Notes: generated by a model from the letters alone, not told the origin. Positions 1-15,300 are shown, numbered from the stretch's first letter. The stretch is 64,000 nt of DNA from Hippopus hippopus (GCA_946811185.2 OX328112.1:11247215-11311214); one strand, 5' to 3'. A program made the numbers and translations.

Positions 1-104
1 CCACTGAGCTGCCGGGGCGAACAAGTACCCTAGAGAATAAGACTTTGAAAATATTGTGGGTACAGAAGAAAATGCTCCTTTATACAAGCAGAAAATTTAG
101 AAAT

Positions 105-205
105 AGTCAAAAGTTTCTACCCATGTCAGTCTGCATGGACTGTGCAGGCTGACATGGGCAGATACTTTTTGTAGATGCATGAAACCTGCTTTTCACAGAG
201 GATAG
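105..205. repeat. Family B hairpin fragment
   Basis: Inverted arms GTCAGTCTGCA / TGCAGGCTGAC followed by 'agatgcatgaaacc', the decayed right half of a family B element (see 14324). Confidence 0.7.
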
Positions 206-297
206 TTCATATGACTTCATGGAATTTCCCACTCCAAACTTTAAGCTGTACACAGGGCATGCAAGATGTTGAACTTTATTTTTTGTTTTGTTTATAG

Positions 298-354
298 AAC
301 CAGTGCCAAGCCCCGGGTCTCACATTGCTATTCCAATGCCAGATTTAGACAGAG
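298..354 (+). CDS. NBR1: NBR1 exon, linker between PB1 and ZZ
   Basis: Short 57-nt exon after a T-rich tract ending TTTATAG and before donor GTAGGT. It encodes a proline-rich linker (PVPSPGSHIAIPMPDLDR). It starts with the last two bases of a codon and ends with one base, which fits the next exon to give Ala. A family A MITE follows in the intron. Confidence 0.7.
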
Positions 355-3300
355 GTAGGTGTATGGAAGGAATGGAGGTTAGCTGTTTATCAAAGGACAA
401 AATTTTAGCCTTGTCCAAATTGAAAACATTTGCAGACGACAAGTTCAACATGACTCAAAATATTTTGGGAAAGGAGAAAATGCTGGTAACCTGCATTTTC
501 TCCTTTTCCCACAATGTTTTCTTACCTTTTGGAGAAGAATTCCATTAATTGAGCCACATGTAATTTGTCCTCTGCAAATACTTTTAATTTGATCCAGTCC
601 AAAATTTTGTCATTTGTTAGAGAGTTAACCCTTGTTGCCCCCCCCCCCCCCCCCCCCCAATAAAATGAGTGGCGTTCTGGCTAAGTATGAAAATATAAAA
701 AATTGATTTGGTACACCAGGCATAGCAACTTTTTAACTTTTTGAACATCTTTTGCCTTCCTCTGATGAACTATAAAGATACATCTTTACTCGTTTTTATT
801 CGTTTTTTTAACCAATTTTGCATTTATTTTATGAAACTATGATCATTCTTGTATCTTCATGCCAAATGTTGCCCCTGATGGTTGCAAGGTTGCACAGATT
901 ACGACGGATAGAAAATGCATCTCATTCTATGGAGGCTATCCCTAGACATTACAACCACAGTTTCCAGTTTAAATCGAAGACAAATCCCTGGTGTTTCTTT
1001 ATCCCATACACCTTATATTGATTTTTCTTCTACATTTACACAGCTAACTAGATTCTACACACTGTAAAGTTTTAACAGCATTTGTTTACTCTATTGCAGT
1101 AAGGATGTATCTTTATGTCTTTATTAATCATTGTTGTACTTGCAGAAGCACTTACGAAATTTAAAGTTTGAGCACAAACTCAGTTGAGAATGAACTCAAG
1201 TTTTATGAGGGTTGATTGGAAAGTTTGTAGACTGTTGCTAGGATTTACAAACATTAATCTATGATCTAGTATTTCATGTACATTTTTAAAGGCTGACATG
1301 AGTTTTGTATGATGCATAAATTTCATGTAAAAATGTTTTACAATAAAAAAGTTACACCACCTAATGATAAGGCAGTAACGCATGCCAGAGCATGCCAATG
1401 CACAACTAGCGACCTTGTTTTAAGCGCACTTTTCAATGTAATCTCCCTGGATTTGAATACATTTTTCGTGTCTTTGTAAACATTTATCATATGTATCATT
1501 CTATCAGCTTTGCTAATATGACAATTTTAACACTTTCTGTACACAAGTGGAGTTCACTAGTATCCTCAAATCTCGCGCTTCCTAGTACTGCTTTGATATC
1601 AGGAAAAACTCAAAAGTCCAGATTGATTGTCATCCTCCAGAGAAATTTTTCCTTTACGAAATCATTGATGCCACCTAAAAACTAGTGTCCTGCTGCATTT
1701 CTTCATTGTGCTTGAACTTTGCAACAAATTTTAAGTATTAGTAAGTGTTTTTGTTAAACCCAACCCGAAATGTGATTGCTGTCCGTAACTCGACATGGCT
1801 AGTTGGCGTCATGATTTTGAAACTTCTGTTGGTGATAACACCTTGAAAACTGTTATATCTTACGAAATAGAAGTTGGAGAAAATATCAGAATTTCTGGAG
1901 ATGAAGTCAGGATAGTCATCAGGCAGCAGAAGACTTTGCAGAGTCTATGCAAAAGGAAAAACATGAAAATGCCGTAGTTATCTGTGTAGGGCTTGTTCTA
2001 CAGTCTGTATATTTTTATGTGATGTTGGTATACCGATGTACATTGCTATGACACTTGTTATTCAGCAAATACTTTAAGATTTATTTGTTTTTTGATGGCA
2101 CGCTTTTAAGAAAGGTTTGATCTTAGATTAATGTAAGTTCCATAGAAAGTGATTTATAATGTAGACATTATACCAACAGTCTATGAACTTCCCAATCAAT
2201 CCTCATGTAAGCACTGGGCCAGATTTGTTCATTTTAGCCAAGTTGTGTGACTCAAAATTTTTTCGTCTTGTAAAGATATAACTTTTTTTTTTTCCAGCAA
2301 AAGTGGAGAAAAAGGAGTCGGCCACTGAATATGAAGAGATCAATGATACAGAACACGATGGGAAGGAAGAAATTGTAGATGAATCCCTTGATGGTCAGGA
2401 AATTGGGGCAGTCCCTAAACACAGACAGCTGAGTGTAGACACTGTTAATGAACAGCTGTCGTATCAGGAGTTTGTTTCCTTTATGACAAAGGTAAAAGGG
2501 GAAGGGGGGGAGGGAATCGAAACCTTTTGAGTGCTTAAATGTGTACCCCACAATCCTAACTTTTAATGGACTCTATGGAAAAGGGCTTTTGAAAACATTG
2601 TGGAAAAAGGAGAAAATGCTGGTAACCATTTTTTTTGGATGATTGTTGATAGTCATTGCAACAAGATTGTTTTCTTTCTCACTGCTGATCATTGTTAGCG
2701 TGCTGTGTCCATTGTGTTTCATCCGTCGCCCAGGCATCAATATTTACCTTGTGTGCACTTTAGAGGCCGCATTTTCTGTCAAATATTCATGAAACTTGGT
2801 CAGAATGTTTGTCTTGATGATATCTCGGGTAAGTTCAAAATTGGGTTACGTCGGGTCAAAAAGTCGGTCATAGACCTGAATCTTAGAAAAACCTTGTGTG
2901 CATCCTAGAGGCCAGATTTTCAGCCTGTTGCTCTTGAAAATTGGTCAGAATTTTTGTTTTGATGGACAAGTTCAAAATTAAACAAGGTAGGTCACAGGGC
3001 TAAATATTTAAAAAACCTTGTGGGCATTCTACATACCACATTTTCAGCCTGATTCTCTTTAAACTTGTCAGAATGTCTGTCTTTATGATATCTTAGACAA
3101 GTTCAAAATTGGGTCAAAAGTAGGTCACAGAGTTAAATCTTAGAAAAAACGTGTGCACTCTAGAGGCCACATTTTCAGCCTGATATTCATTAAACTTGGT
3201 CAGAATATTTGTCTTGATGATATGTAATACAACTCTGAAATTGGGTCATGTCGGGTCAAAAGGTAGGCCACTGGGCTAAATCTTTTAAAAAACCTTGTTT

Positions 3301-6300
3301 GCAGTCTAGAGGCCACATTTTCATTCTGATACTCATAAAACTTGGTCAGAATATTTGTTTTGATGATGACTTGGATAGGTTTGAAATTTGGGCATATCTG
3401 GTCAAAAAGTAGGTCACCTGGCCAGGTCTGAGAAAAACATTGTTTGCTATCTAGAGGCCACATTTTCAGCCTGATACTCATGAAACTTGGTCAGAATGTT
3501 TGACTTGATATCTTGAACAAGTTTGCTATTGGGTCACATTGGGTTAAAAAGTGGGTCACTGGGCCAAATCTGAGAAAAACCTTTTGTGCAGTCTAGGGAC
3601 CACATTTTCAGTGTGATACTCATGAAACTAAGTCAGAAAGGTTGTCTTTTTGAAATCTCGGACAAGTGTTGAAATTGGGTCACAACAGATAAATAAGTAG
3701 GTCACTGGGCCAAATCTCAAAAAAAAAAAAAAAAAAAAAAAAAACCTTGTGTGCAGTCTAGAGACCACATTTTCACCTGATACTCATGAAACATTGTACG
3801 ATTTGTCTGGATGATATCTCTGAAAAGTTCCAAAGTAGGTTAAGTTGGTCAAAAAGTAGGTCATGTACACACATGCGTTTTTTACATTGTTAAAAGCAGG
3901 ATCTCTTCAGCCTTATCAACCACAGATGGCTCAAGTGCTTCAGGGCCAATGGCCCTCTTGTTTCAAGGATAGTTATGTGGGAAAGCAGCTAGTGGCTTTG
4001 GAAGAATATTGTGGGAAGTACTGGTTTCTTGGATAGGTGCACTGACTCCTGGGATGTAACTGAAATAATGTTGAAAACTGCATTGAACACCATACAATAA
4101 ATCAAATTGTAATATGCTTTTTTTGCTTTGAAAAACTAGTTTAAGAAAGACTTTTAACCATTAAATCTAAATCTAATAATGCTATTTGTTTTGAAATAGT
4201 TAAAGAAAGACCTACGAACAGAGATAGTGCGTGATGTAACAAAGAAAACAGTGAAGCAGGTGTTGAAGGGCCTGGATGGCGCTGTGATAGAGTCACTGCA
4301 GTCGACTCAGACATCACAGGCAGGTAGTATGTCTGCCCCGGCTGCTAGGACTGTCCCGAAAGATGCCCATCGTAAGTAGTCTGGTCCTTTGAAAATTGTT
4401 TTAGAGACTAATTTTTTTTGTTATTTTTACGATCGATATCAGCTCGTTGGCTTTCTGGTGCTAAAATGCCTTCAAAAGTCAATGTTTCTTTAGTGCAGGC
4501 AAATTTATGCTGAGAAAGAGTCAATGTTTTTTTCTATGCCTGAAATAAGACTGAGTGGTTCCCAGTTTATTGGCTGTTGTGAAGGATTTGCATGTAGAAT
4601 GGAATACTGACACAAATTGTCACATTGGAGAACCAGTTAACTTCTAATTCAGATTTGTCAACAATATTTTTTTTAATCAGATACTCTGAAAATGATTTTC
4701 AATTGAAGCACATCAGAAAAGATACAACTTAAGAATTTTAGCAGGATAGGTGATTAAGAAATATGTCAAAAGCAAAAAACACGCCCTGGAGAAAACACTG
4801 GTTGTCAGCTGCAGAGTTACTTTGGAAGTGTAATGAGTGAAACCCTGGATTGCAGAATGAGATGAACATTTTCATTACCAAGTGACATAATTTTAGACTT
4901 GTCCAAATTGAAAGTATTTGCAAACATTATAAAGCAAGGCTCAAGTGATACTAGCTTCTTTCCCAAACTTGGCTGGCCTAAGGGAAGGTGGTATGATAAA
5001 ACCTGGGTAGAATTAAGAAATAATCTTCTTTCTATCGTGGTTTATCGTTCAATAAACCACAGTTGTGAGTTATGAGGCACAATAAATAATCCACGAGGGC
5101 GATATAGCCCTCGTGGATTATTTATTGTGCCTCATAACTCACAACGTGGTTTATTGAACGATAAATCAAGATAGAAAGAAGATTATTTCAATTCTAACAT
5201 GAACAACTCTTAATGAAAGGAAAACAAGTTCATACTTAGAGTAAGAACGCGGATGCAGATTATATTCCTTTGAATAACTTACTTTATACAGAATGATGTC
5301 ACTCTGTGTAGAATGACGTAGATTTTACCACGCTTACATTGCACTGTGTTTATAGAGCCGAATTCATGTGTCATGGTAGAATAAAATTCAATGTGAATTG
5401 CTTGATCTGTTTTCAGCAATCTACTCTCATGATGGTGTTTACTGTGATGTTTGCAACAAAATTATAATTGGGGCCAGGTACAAGTGTGGGTAAGTTGAAA
5501 CTTGAGCCAGCAGTCACCTACCATTCTTAGCTTCATGATTAGTCTAATGCAAGGTTTAGAAAGTAACATAACTTCTGATTGGCTAAACCAAATGGTTTAG
5601 CCAGTCAGAAGTTCTGTTACTTTTAAATTCAGAAAATTTTCCATAATAGGACCAGGAATGTTCCCAGGAATGGTTGGTGAATAGAACCCAGGATGTTTGT
5701 TAGTTTGCGGCCCGAGCATCAGAAAAGACTCTCACACTTAATCTAGCTTTGCAGACAGTGTAGGTTAAGATCAGGCTGCAGAATGTGGGGTCTGATCTTT
5801 GATCTACACTGTCTGCTAGTGAACGAGATATTCTGATCTAAAACAGCTTTTAAATTGCAATAATTTGGCCCTATGATGTGGGAATGCTGGAACCCAACAT
5901 AAGTTAACAGTGCTTTAAAATTGAAAGAGAACTTTGAAAAAAAAAAAAAATACATATTTCTTTTTTCTCTAGAAATTGTTTGGATTTTGACCTCTGTGAG
6001 ACTTGTGAGGCTAAACCAAACCTCCACAACCCAGAGCATGTGTTTGTGAAGCTAAGAATTCCATGTCGACGAGTAGGTGTGTCCTCAAGTGGAGAGCAAC
6101 GCCCTCTGTTAAAGTCAATCATTTATAAATCACCTGAAAAGAGGAGCACAAAACTGGTGGTCCCAATTCCTGCAGAGAATGCAGCAGAAAATGAAATCAA
6201 CTTCAGGCTTGAAGGGTAAGTCATCTCTTTATCCAAACAATAAAGTTTTAGACTGGTCCAAATTGAAAGCATTCGTAGACAATGATTTAACTGCAGCTCA

Positions 6301-9300
6301 AATAATGGAATTAGTCTTCGACAGGGTAGAAAACATTGTGGGAAAATCAGCAAATGCTGGTTACAGAATATGCAGTCTGATCTTGGATCTATACCATCTG
6401 CTTTTATAGTCTAGCCTGTAAGATAAAATCAATTTTCCTTCAAGTTTAGATATATTTTACCTTCAACTGTTGATAGAGATTGGCTGTAAATATTAACCCA
6501 TTACTGCACAATGCAGACTTTTAATGACCTTGGGAAAGAAGCATTTTGAAAACATTTTGGAAAAAGGAGAAAATGCTGGCAACCAGCATTTTGTCCTTTT
6601 TCCAAAATGTTTCTTACCCTATCAAAGAAAGATTGCACCATTTTAGCTACATTGAAATTGTTGCCTGCAAATGCTTTCAATTTGGACAAGGCTAAAATTT
6701 TGTCATGTGGTAAAGAGTTAAGTCCAAGAAAATTCTAGTCACCTTTCAATAGAAGAATCTCTCCCTTAAAGAAAATTACTGCATTCGAAAAACAGTTGTA
6801 GTCCACAAATAGGCATAAGTGCTACCAGTTTATTGGTCTGAACATTTTTTGATGCATTATAAATGATTTATTCTTCCCTTTCATCAAGAAAATTTTTATA
6901 TGCAGGAAAATGAAAGACATATTTGCCAGGAATGAAGGAAAAAGGAAAAAAGAGAAGATGATGGCTAAATTGAAGAAGAAAGAGGAGAAGTTAAAGAGAA
7001 AGATGGAACAGCTGTCAGAGTCATCATTAAAGAGGGAACGATTGGAATTGCTGAATGACAAGTCAGCAGTTCGATATGATTTCTACAAGTAAGTGATGTA
7101 GAACATAGCTATACTACAGCAATATTCAATCTAGATCGTGCCGTTGCACCATAGGCCCCTTAAATCCCAGATGTTGCAATTATTAACCAATCTAGGGCCC
7201 ATCAGGCGCACTCGATTGTATAAGTACCATTCAGCAAGTTAGGGTCGTTTTTATCAGTTTCTGCTTTTTTCACTCATTAAACACGAATGAACATTTTTTT
7301 ATAGTGACATATGTTACATCTTTATACACAATACTGAGCTTTTCAGTAAGAATTATTGATAGCCCTACGGGTGTTATGGTGGGATAAAACTGGTAGCCTG
7401 CTATAGATCTTCGTATGTGACTGTTACATGAGATACAACAGGTACCAGAGGTTACAATTCTTTGAGCTTCCGCTGATGATTCAACATTGCAATGAAGCGA
7501 TTTTCTGAGTATTTTGGAAGCCTCAATGGGGTGGAAAAGGCAACACCTGTTGAAACTATTACTTAGTTTAAGTGAACAATGGAAAAAATTACATCGTGTG
7601 TGATGGGATATCCGGATTTTCTAAAATCTACCATTAACAGACATATGTTGTCATTTTTTTTAAAGTTAATTAAATTGGTTAAATTAATGGCAGAAAGAAG
7701 GTTGCGTCAATAACTATGATTATTTCTGCAGTGTTGCAGTTTTATTAGCATAGTATTTATAGATACATGAATGAGAATACATATGTTAAATAAAAAGGCA
7801 ACACTTGTTAAATAAAAAGGTTAACATTTCAGTAATAAAATACTAAAATCTCTTTTGATGCTAGAGCCAAGGCCAATGCAATTAATTTGTATGCTGAACT
7901 CTTTGCATACCATAGACGACACCAGAAGCTCTTGTGGACAGTGTAGCTCAAGATCAGACTGCACAGAATGTGCAGTCTGATCTAAACTGTCTATTGCTGT
8001 AATCTAGATTATGATCAAATTGTCTCTTGATCTTGCAGCCAAACTGTATTTGCAATTTAATCATGCAAATGCAATTTCTTTATTCAGTAATGTAAGGGTT
8101 AATGCAATTATATTAAAAATATAGGAGATTTTAAAAAAAAAAAAAATTAGGGGTAAATTGTCTCTTTGGACTTACTTGAATGAACAGTGAACACCACAAG
8201 TCTAACGCTTTGCATTATTTTTCACTACTAGGGTATTGATGGGAGCCCAGTTTCTATACGATGTTAGTGTTCCAGACAGTACAAAAATGCAGTCAGGGAC
8301 AAAATTTACGAAAACTTGGAGGATGAAGAATGATGGTGATGGACCATGGTCTGAGTCAACCAAGGTAATAATACAGTCAAATCTGTGTACTGCAGCCACT
8401 GATGGGAAGTTCTAAAAGTGGCTGTTGGTCAAGGATTGTCTGTTGTCCACAATATGCACTTCTTGCACTATATTGTGTTACAAACATAATGGTTTCAATA
8501 GGTAAAGGTTTGTTTGAAATGAACTTTAAATCCATTTCTGTTTAAAAAAACAAAAATAAAACACAGAAATAAAACAGACTTTAAACGTTTACAGTCAGAT
8601 CTGTGCAAGCAGCAACACATGAACAGCAGTCAATCTGTGAAGGAAGGAGAAGTTGAGTTGTAATTATCAATTCTGTTCAAGTAAACACTATGATAGATGG
8701 TCGCATGTGATAAAGGCGGTTGTTGTGTAGGTGTCATAAACAGTATAATAATACCAATTAAGATGACTGCAGGCTGCTTTTGGCAAATTATTGCTATGTA
8801 CATGGTCATTAAAGAAGAAATATGCCTGGGCAGACTTGTGTTGGCTGCTGTTTACAGATTGGCTGCTGTTCATGTGTGACTGCTTACACAGATTTGACTG
8901 TACTCTATCTTTATTTCTGATTATGAAACTCATGATTAATTCAAATTCAGCATGGGGTCCTGTGTGGCTCAGTGGTAAAGTGTAAGACTGGTAGCTTTAG
9001 GCCCCAGTTTTGGACCTCACTGGAAGCACTTTGTTTTTCATGGGAGTGCCCTTGGGCAAGACATTATAGAGCCCTGGCCTAGTACTGGTGAAACCTGGGA
9101 CATACATGAATAAAGGAGCTGTTGCCACGATATGACTGAAATAAAAAATACCATTCAATAAACAATACTAATACTAATAAAATTCAAAGTATTTGCAGAA
9201 CACAGTTTGAATATGACTCAGATGGTGAAAGTTGTCTATGAAAGGGTAGAAAACATTGTGGGAAAAGGAGAAAATGCTGGTTACTGGTATTTTCTCCTTC

Positions 9301-12300
9301 CACACAGTTTTCAACAGTCTTCCAGAGCTCAAGATAAGAGGGAGCAATGGTATTCTAAATCCATTATTTCTTTTCAAAACCCTATGTTGTGGGTACTCAT
9401 TAGAATCGTCTCGATGAGACGAGTCTAATGAGTACCCACAACATAGGGTTAAGTGGAGAATAATTGATATTTTCTATTTTGAAATCAAAATCACTCCCTC
9501 TGTCTGGAGCTCTGGTCTTCTTGAGGACGTTAAAAGTCCGGATTGTGTGGTAGCAAATAAATACCCCCCCCCCCTCCGAACCTCTTGAGTTATATTGCTT
9601 TTATTTGTAGTTGAAGCTAATATGGGGAAATATACCCACACCTGAGATAGAGGTGGACGTGCCGCATTTAAAACCTGGTGAAGAGGGAAACATCAGTGTA
9701 GATTTTGTCTCGCTAGGGGAACCAGGTGAGTTTTTATTGGTTGTACAACCTGCAACCACAACAATTGAATGGTTCAAGAAGCCAACTAGATAAATTTGAC
9801 CACTGCTTAGCTTGAGTGCCTAATGCAGATGATAAACTGTGGCATACATATAGGATCTGACATGAGTTTATGTTTGAGATAAAATTTTATCAAACGATTC
9901 TACAAAAGATGTTATTAGGTGAGCCTTTGGCAAGCTTAATAACATTTTTTTGTGGACAAGTTTTATAAATTTTTACCTCAAAAGCCAACAAATATCATAT
10001 ATTTTTTTATCACATGACTGTATGATAAGAATTGTAGTCCATAATATGTTAAAACATAGGCATGTATACATGTATAATTTGTAATGAAATTTAAATGAAG
10101 CCTATTTGTTTCTTTGACAGGTACATTACGAACGAAAAATAGTTCCAAAGAAACTTGCATATATTGATATATTGATTGCCTTTGGCTCAGGGCGACATGA
10201 TTCGCCACAGCCATGAACAAGTTTCCAAGTCCCCTGCTTTAACGAATTTATTATACTGCAGAGTTTTACCATTCAGCCAAATTTCCCTGTGTTATGATCT
10301 CACAAATTGAGTGCGCTGACGAAATCAAATTTCCCTTCTGAGTGCCCCACTTCCCTAAAAACTGACGTCTCTGAGAAGTGAAGTCACTGAAAGCTTGGTA
10401 AAACGTGCAGTTTGGTGCATAAACTTGATGATGTCACTGCGATAGACATTCGATGTATTTTTATTTAAACATGGATTTAAGCTACTTCATAGTAAGTGAA
10501 GTTCTATGCATTTTCATGATTTGTTGGCAAAAATAAATGACCATTAGTTGCCTCACATGACCATTAACTTATCCTCTTAACATTACAATGTATGAGTTTT
10601 TGATACTTCACTATTAAATTTTGCTTACCCGTCGAATGGGTGGCTTATTTTAACCCTGTGTATTTGTTTTAGAGTGACAACAAACAATGATGTATGTAAC
10701 TATATTCATTTATTTTAAAAAATTATCCATTCTTTCCACATTTATGGCAACCATGAAGGGAAACCATTTATAATATTGTGCAGGCTACTCTGTACTTGCC
10801 TTGTGGCCGGCTCGTATTGATTGACGCTGCCATTTTGGATTTTGTGTTCAAATTGTAGATGTGTACGGGGCTCTCAAAAGAGAAACTGCTTCTCCGTTGA
10901 TTTTGCCTGTGTACAGTAACATGTTCGGAGCGTATCATCCTATCAGAACATTAGAAATTTCTTTGCAGTATAATAAAATCTATTATAACATTATAGGTTA
11001 TTACCAAAGTCACTGGAAGCTGTATGAACACGGGATGGAATTTGGACACAGAATTTGGTGTACAATTGTTGTGGTTCCTCGGGAAACACTCGAACCTACA
11101 ACATTGGAGTCAGACTCTCTAAAAGTGGTGGTGGATGCTTCTCAAAAAAATGAAACGGGACAAACTCTGGTAGGGGGAGAATTTTCATCTTTTTTTATGT
11201 AGACAAAAAATTAACATTAGGCAAGATAGAGCTTTGACTCTTTCCCACCAATCCAAAATTTTATTGACCCTGAGAAAGAAAGCTTTTGAAAACATTTTTG
11301 GAAAATGAGAAAATGCTGATTACCAGCATTTTCTCCTTTTCCTACAATGTTTTCTACTCAATTAAAGGCAAGGCTTATCATCTAAGCCTCCCTGAATTGT
11401 CATCTGCAGATGCTTTGAATTTAGACAAATCTAAAAATATTGAAAGATAGATAGTAACATAGAATATTTTTGGTGCCTCATTTCTGGTCTGTTTCTTCAA
11501 TGTAAAATTTGAATTTGGTAAAGAACTGAGACTAAGTAGTTTGTATTTCAAATATTGCTTTTTCTCGTTCTTTTTCTCTAGTTTTTAGCTCCACTGGCCA
11601 AAGGCCAGTGGGCTTATGTTATGGCCCGTTGTCCGTCGTGCGTCCGTCCGTCGGTCTGTGCGTCCGTCCGTCCGTGCGTTAACTTTTATTTTAAACATCT
11701 TCTTCTCTGAAACTACCCAGCCAATTTTGATGGAACTTCACAGAAATGATCCTGCCATGGTCCTCTTCAGAATTTCTTGAAAGAATTTAATTCCTTCATA
11801 AACTCTGGTTGCCATGGCAACAAAACTTAAAAATATTGGAAATTTTTTAAAATCTTCTTGTCTGAAACCATAAGGCCTAGGGCTACCAAATTTGGCATGT
11901 AGCTTTATCTAGTAGACTTCTATCAAGTTTCTTCAAATTATAGCCCTGGGGTCAAATTTGACCCCGCCCCGGGGGTCACAAGTTTTACATAGGCTTATAT
12001 AGAGAAAACTTTAGAAATCTCCCTGCACCTAGCCATAAGGCCTAGTGCTACCAAATTTTGCATGTGGCTTTATCTAGTGGGCCTCTACCAAGAGTCCCCA
12101 ACTTATAGCCCTGGGGTCAAAATTGGCCCCGCCCCAGTGGTCACAATTTTTATATGGGCTTATATAGACAAAACTTTAGAAATCTCCCTGTACTCAGTCA
12201 TAAGGCTTAGGGTTACCAAACTTTGCATGTGGCTTTATCTAGTGGGCCTCTACCAAGAGTACCCAAATTATAGCCCTAGGGTCGAATTTGACCCCACCCC

Positions 12301-15300
12301 AAGGGTCAGAAGTTTTACATGGGCTTTTGTAGTGAAATCTTTAGAAGTTTTCTTCTTACTTACCATAAGAACTTGGGCTACCAATTTTAGTCCTGTCTCA
12401 GGGGTCTTATGTTCAAAACCAATTGGCCAGGTATTGTAATGTTTGGCATGTAGGGATTTTACGTATTAGCCAGTGGAGCGATACAGGGCCATCATGGCCC
12501 TCTTGTTCATTTCTATTGCAAAATTTTAAAAGTTTTTTTCTTTCAGGTTTTAAAGAAATGTTCATATAAAACCTATGTGTTCAAAAGAAGAAAGGAGAAC
12601 TACATTTTATCAATGGTAAACTTGTTTTTTTTTTACAGGAAGGAGTAACTGTTGAAAGCCTGAACAAGGAAAGTATAGAAATAACATTCAGATCAACGGA
12701 GGAAGAACATCTACGAGAAGTGTCTGTAAGGAGAGACTCTGAATCGGATACTCAGTCAGCACACACACAAGATAGTATAGCAGTGAATGTTGATGACATT
12801 GAACAGGAAGTTGCACAGAAAAATGGGTTCCAGGAAGTAGTAAAGAATGATGGGAAACAGGAAGATGAAAAGGATGATGGGAAACAGGAAGAGGTAAAGA
12901 ATGATGGGAAACAGAAAGAGGCAAAGGATGATGGGAAACAGGAAGAGGTAAAGGATGATGGAAAACAGGAAGAGGCAAAGGATGATGGGAAACAGGAAGT
13001 TGAGATTGATAGACAATATGAGCATGTTGATGCTGAAGAAGATGTTAAAGAAGAAGGATCTGATACTTGTGAAGGTTTTGTTGTTTACGCTAAACACAAG
13101 ATTACTGATGATGTTGTTGAAGTACAGAAACAGGATGATAAAAAGGTGTGTATGACATGGCAAAGTAACTGTGTGTTCATTCCCTGTTTTTAATTCTATA
13201 CCACACAATCCATTATTTTGAGGAAATAGCCATTTTAAAACATTGTGGGAAAAGGAGAACATGCTCGCAAGCAGCAATTTTCTCTCACATTGTCTCCTAC
13301 CCTTTCAAGGACAGGTACCATAATTCCAGTGGCACGTGATTTGTCGTCTGCAATTTCTTTCAATATGGACACGTCTAAAATGTTGTTTGGTAAAGAGTTA
13401 GGTAACACAAACATAAGCTTTAACTAAAAAAAAAACAAATTTCACTTGAGACTGAATTTGATCGAAATTCTTTAAATTTCAAGTTAACCCTTTTGAGTGT
13501 GAAATTAGTATTATTGACTTTTTACTGAGGAGGAAAAGGCCAAACATTGCAATGTAAAGATAATTTCACAATTCATCAGAGAGAAGATCAAAGATCAGTA
13601 TGCAAAGCCTCCCTCTGGCTAGAAGAAGCTGAGCCCATATTTGGTTATGTACTGGGCTTGAAGCCCTGGGGAACACTGGTTTGATTCCCAGCTTGGCCAA
13701 GGTCTTTCAGAAGACTGATGGTAGTTGTTGCAGCTGGATGCATTCATCTCTCGCCAATGTTATTACTTGATATAGTATTTTGGGATTTATATAAGATGAC
13801 ACACTGGTAGTATTAACTGGTTAATGTTGTAGCCTAGAACTGGAAAGAAAATCATTTAAAAAAATCAACTACTGCTTATATATGGATGGTAGGTATCACA
13901 CCAATAAAAGAAGATAACAACAGCTGAACATTGTCTATGATATAATGTAATTTTGAATGTTTCCATGTCTTTTTTTCAGGAAAAGGAAGCTGACACACAG
14001 CTTGAAGCTGACTTGACATCAGCTGTTGCCAGACTGACCCTCGAAGGGGAAAACAGGGAGCAAATCCCACTAGTTTCACAGACAGCAACCCCTAATAATA
14101 CCCCATTTGATGTGACCCCTCTCAAAACCCCTAATCCTGAACCAGAGGATGATGGAACAGAAGATAGGGATCATGTGGAAGAGGACATGAAGAGAATCTC
14201 CAACAGCAGTAGCGTGGAGCTTGTCCTGCCACCAGAGAATGAAGAGTTCCAAGATGAACATGTGGAGCAGTATATAAAGACCACATTGGCTAGTCTGGAA
14301 TTGAAACCCGGTAAGTATATAACTGAGCCGTGCTCTGTGAAAAGGGGGCTTAATGCATCTGCGAAAAGTATCGACCCAGGTCAGCCTGCGCATTCTGCGC
14401 AGGCTGACCTGGGCGGAAACTTTTCGCTATCGGTCACTTTTCTGTATATCCAAGGACCAGTGTACCTTGTGATCAAGTTGGTTGTTTAAAAAAAGTGGCT
14501 ATTATGGATCCACAAGTATTTGATGGATTGCTTGTTATAATGCATCATGGAGATGCATTAAGCCCCTTTTTGCCAGAGCATGGCTCAATTCATTAGGGGG
14601 CTTAATGCATCCAAGCAAGTCATCACATGATTATAGATCTGTAAAATCCTTTTTGTGTAACAACCAACTGTATCATGAGGTAGAATGGTCCTTGAACATG
14701 GAGACAACAATAGCAAAAAGTTTTGACACATGTCAGTCTGTGAAGGCTGACATGAGTCAATGCTTTCTGCAGATGCATTAAGCCCCATTTTCACACAGCA
14801 TGGCTCATATAGGGGATCTTACATGAGTGTTTATGTATTATCATTTTTGTCTAAGGAGGTGACTTAATTCATTTGACCCAAGCCTTGGCAAGCATTGTAG
14901 AAATTTAAGTCAATGAATTTGATAATGAGTCAGTGAGTTTGATAAAGATGATTATTTCAAATACAAAAACAGAAAAATAAGATTCTATTTATTAACTTAA
15001 ACAAATTACAGACAAATATGTTTACTGCACCATCCTCCTTAGCATATAAACCTTTCAAAAGTTCATGTTTACAGATGTAGTTTGGTTTGAAATGTGTACA
15101 TACACAAGAAGATAGCTCTGATAGTCTCATTGCTAACCAGCATTTTCTCCTTTTCTCATGATGTTTTTACCTTACAAGAGATAAATCCCATCATTTGAGC
15201 TGCATTTAAATTGCGGTCTGCAAATGCTTTCAATATATACATGCTTACATTTTGGTTGTGTGGTAAGGAGTTATTTTAGATTTAGACAGTAACACAACTT

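Noticed and set aside
12062..12439. 125-codon open frame on the plus strand
   Set aside because: It lies wholly inside the GGCC-start repeat, repeats itself with the 140-bp units, and resembles no protein family.
12756..13277. 173-codon open frame on the minus strand
   Set aside because: Antisense shadow of the NBR1 repeat exon, caused by the 27-bp tandem repeat.
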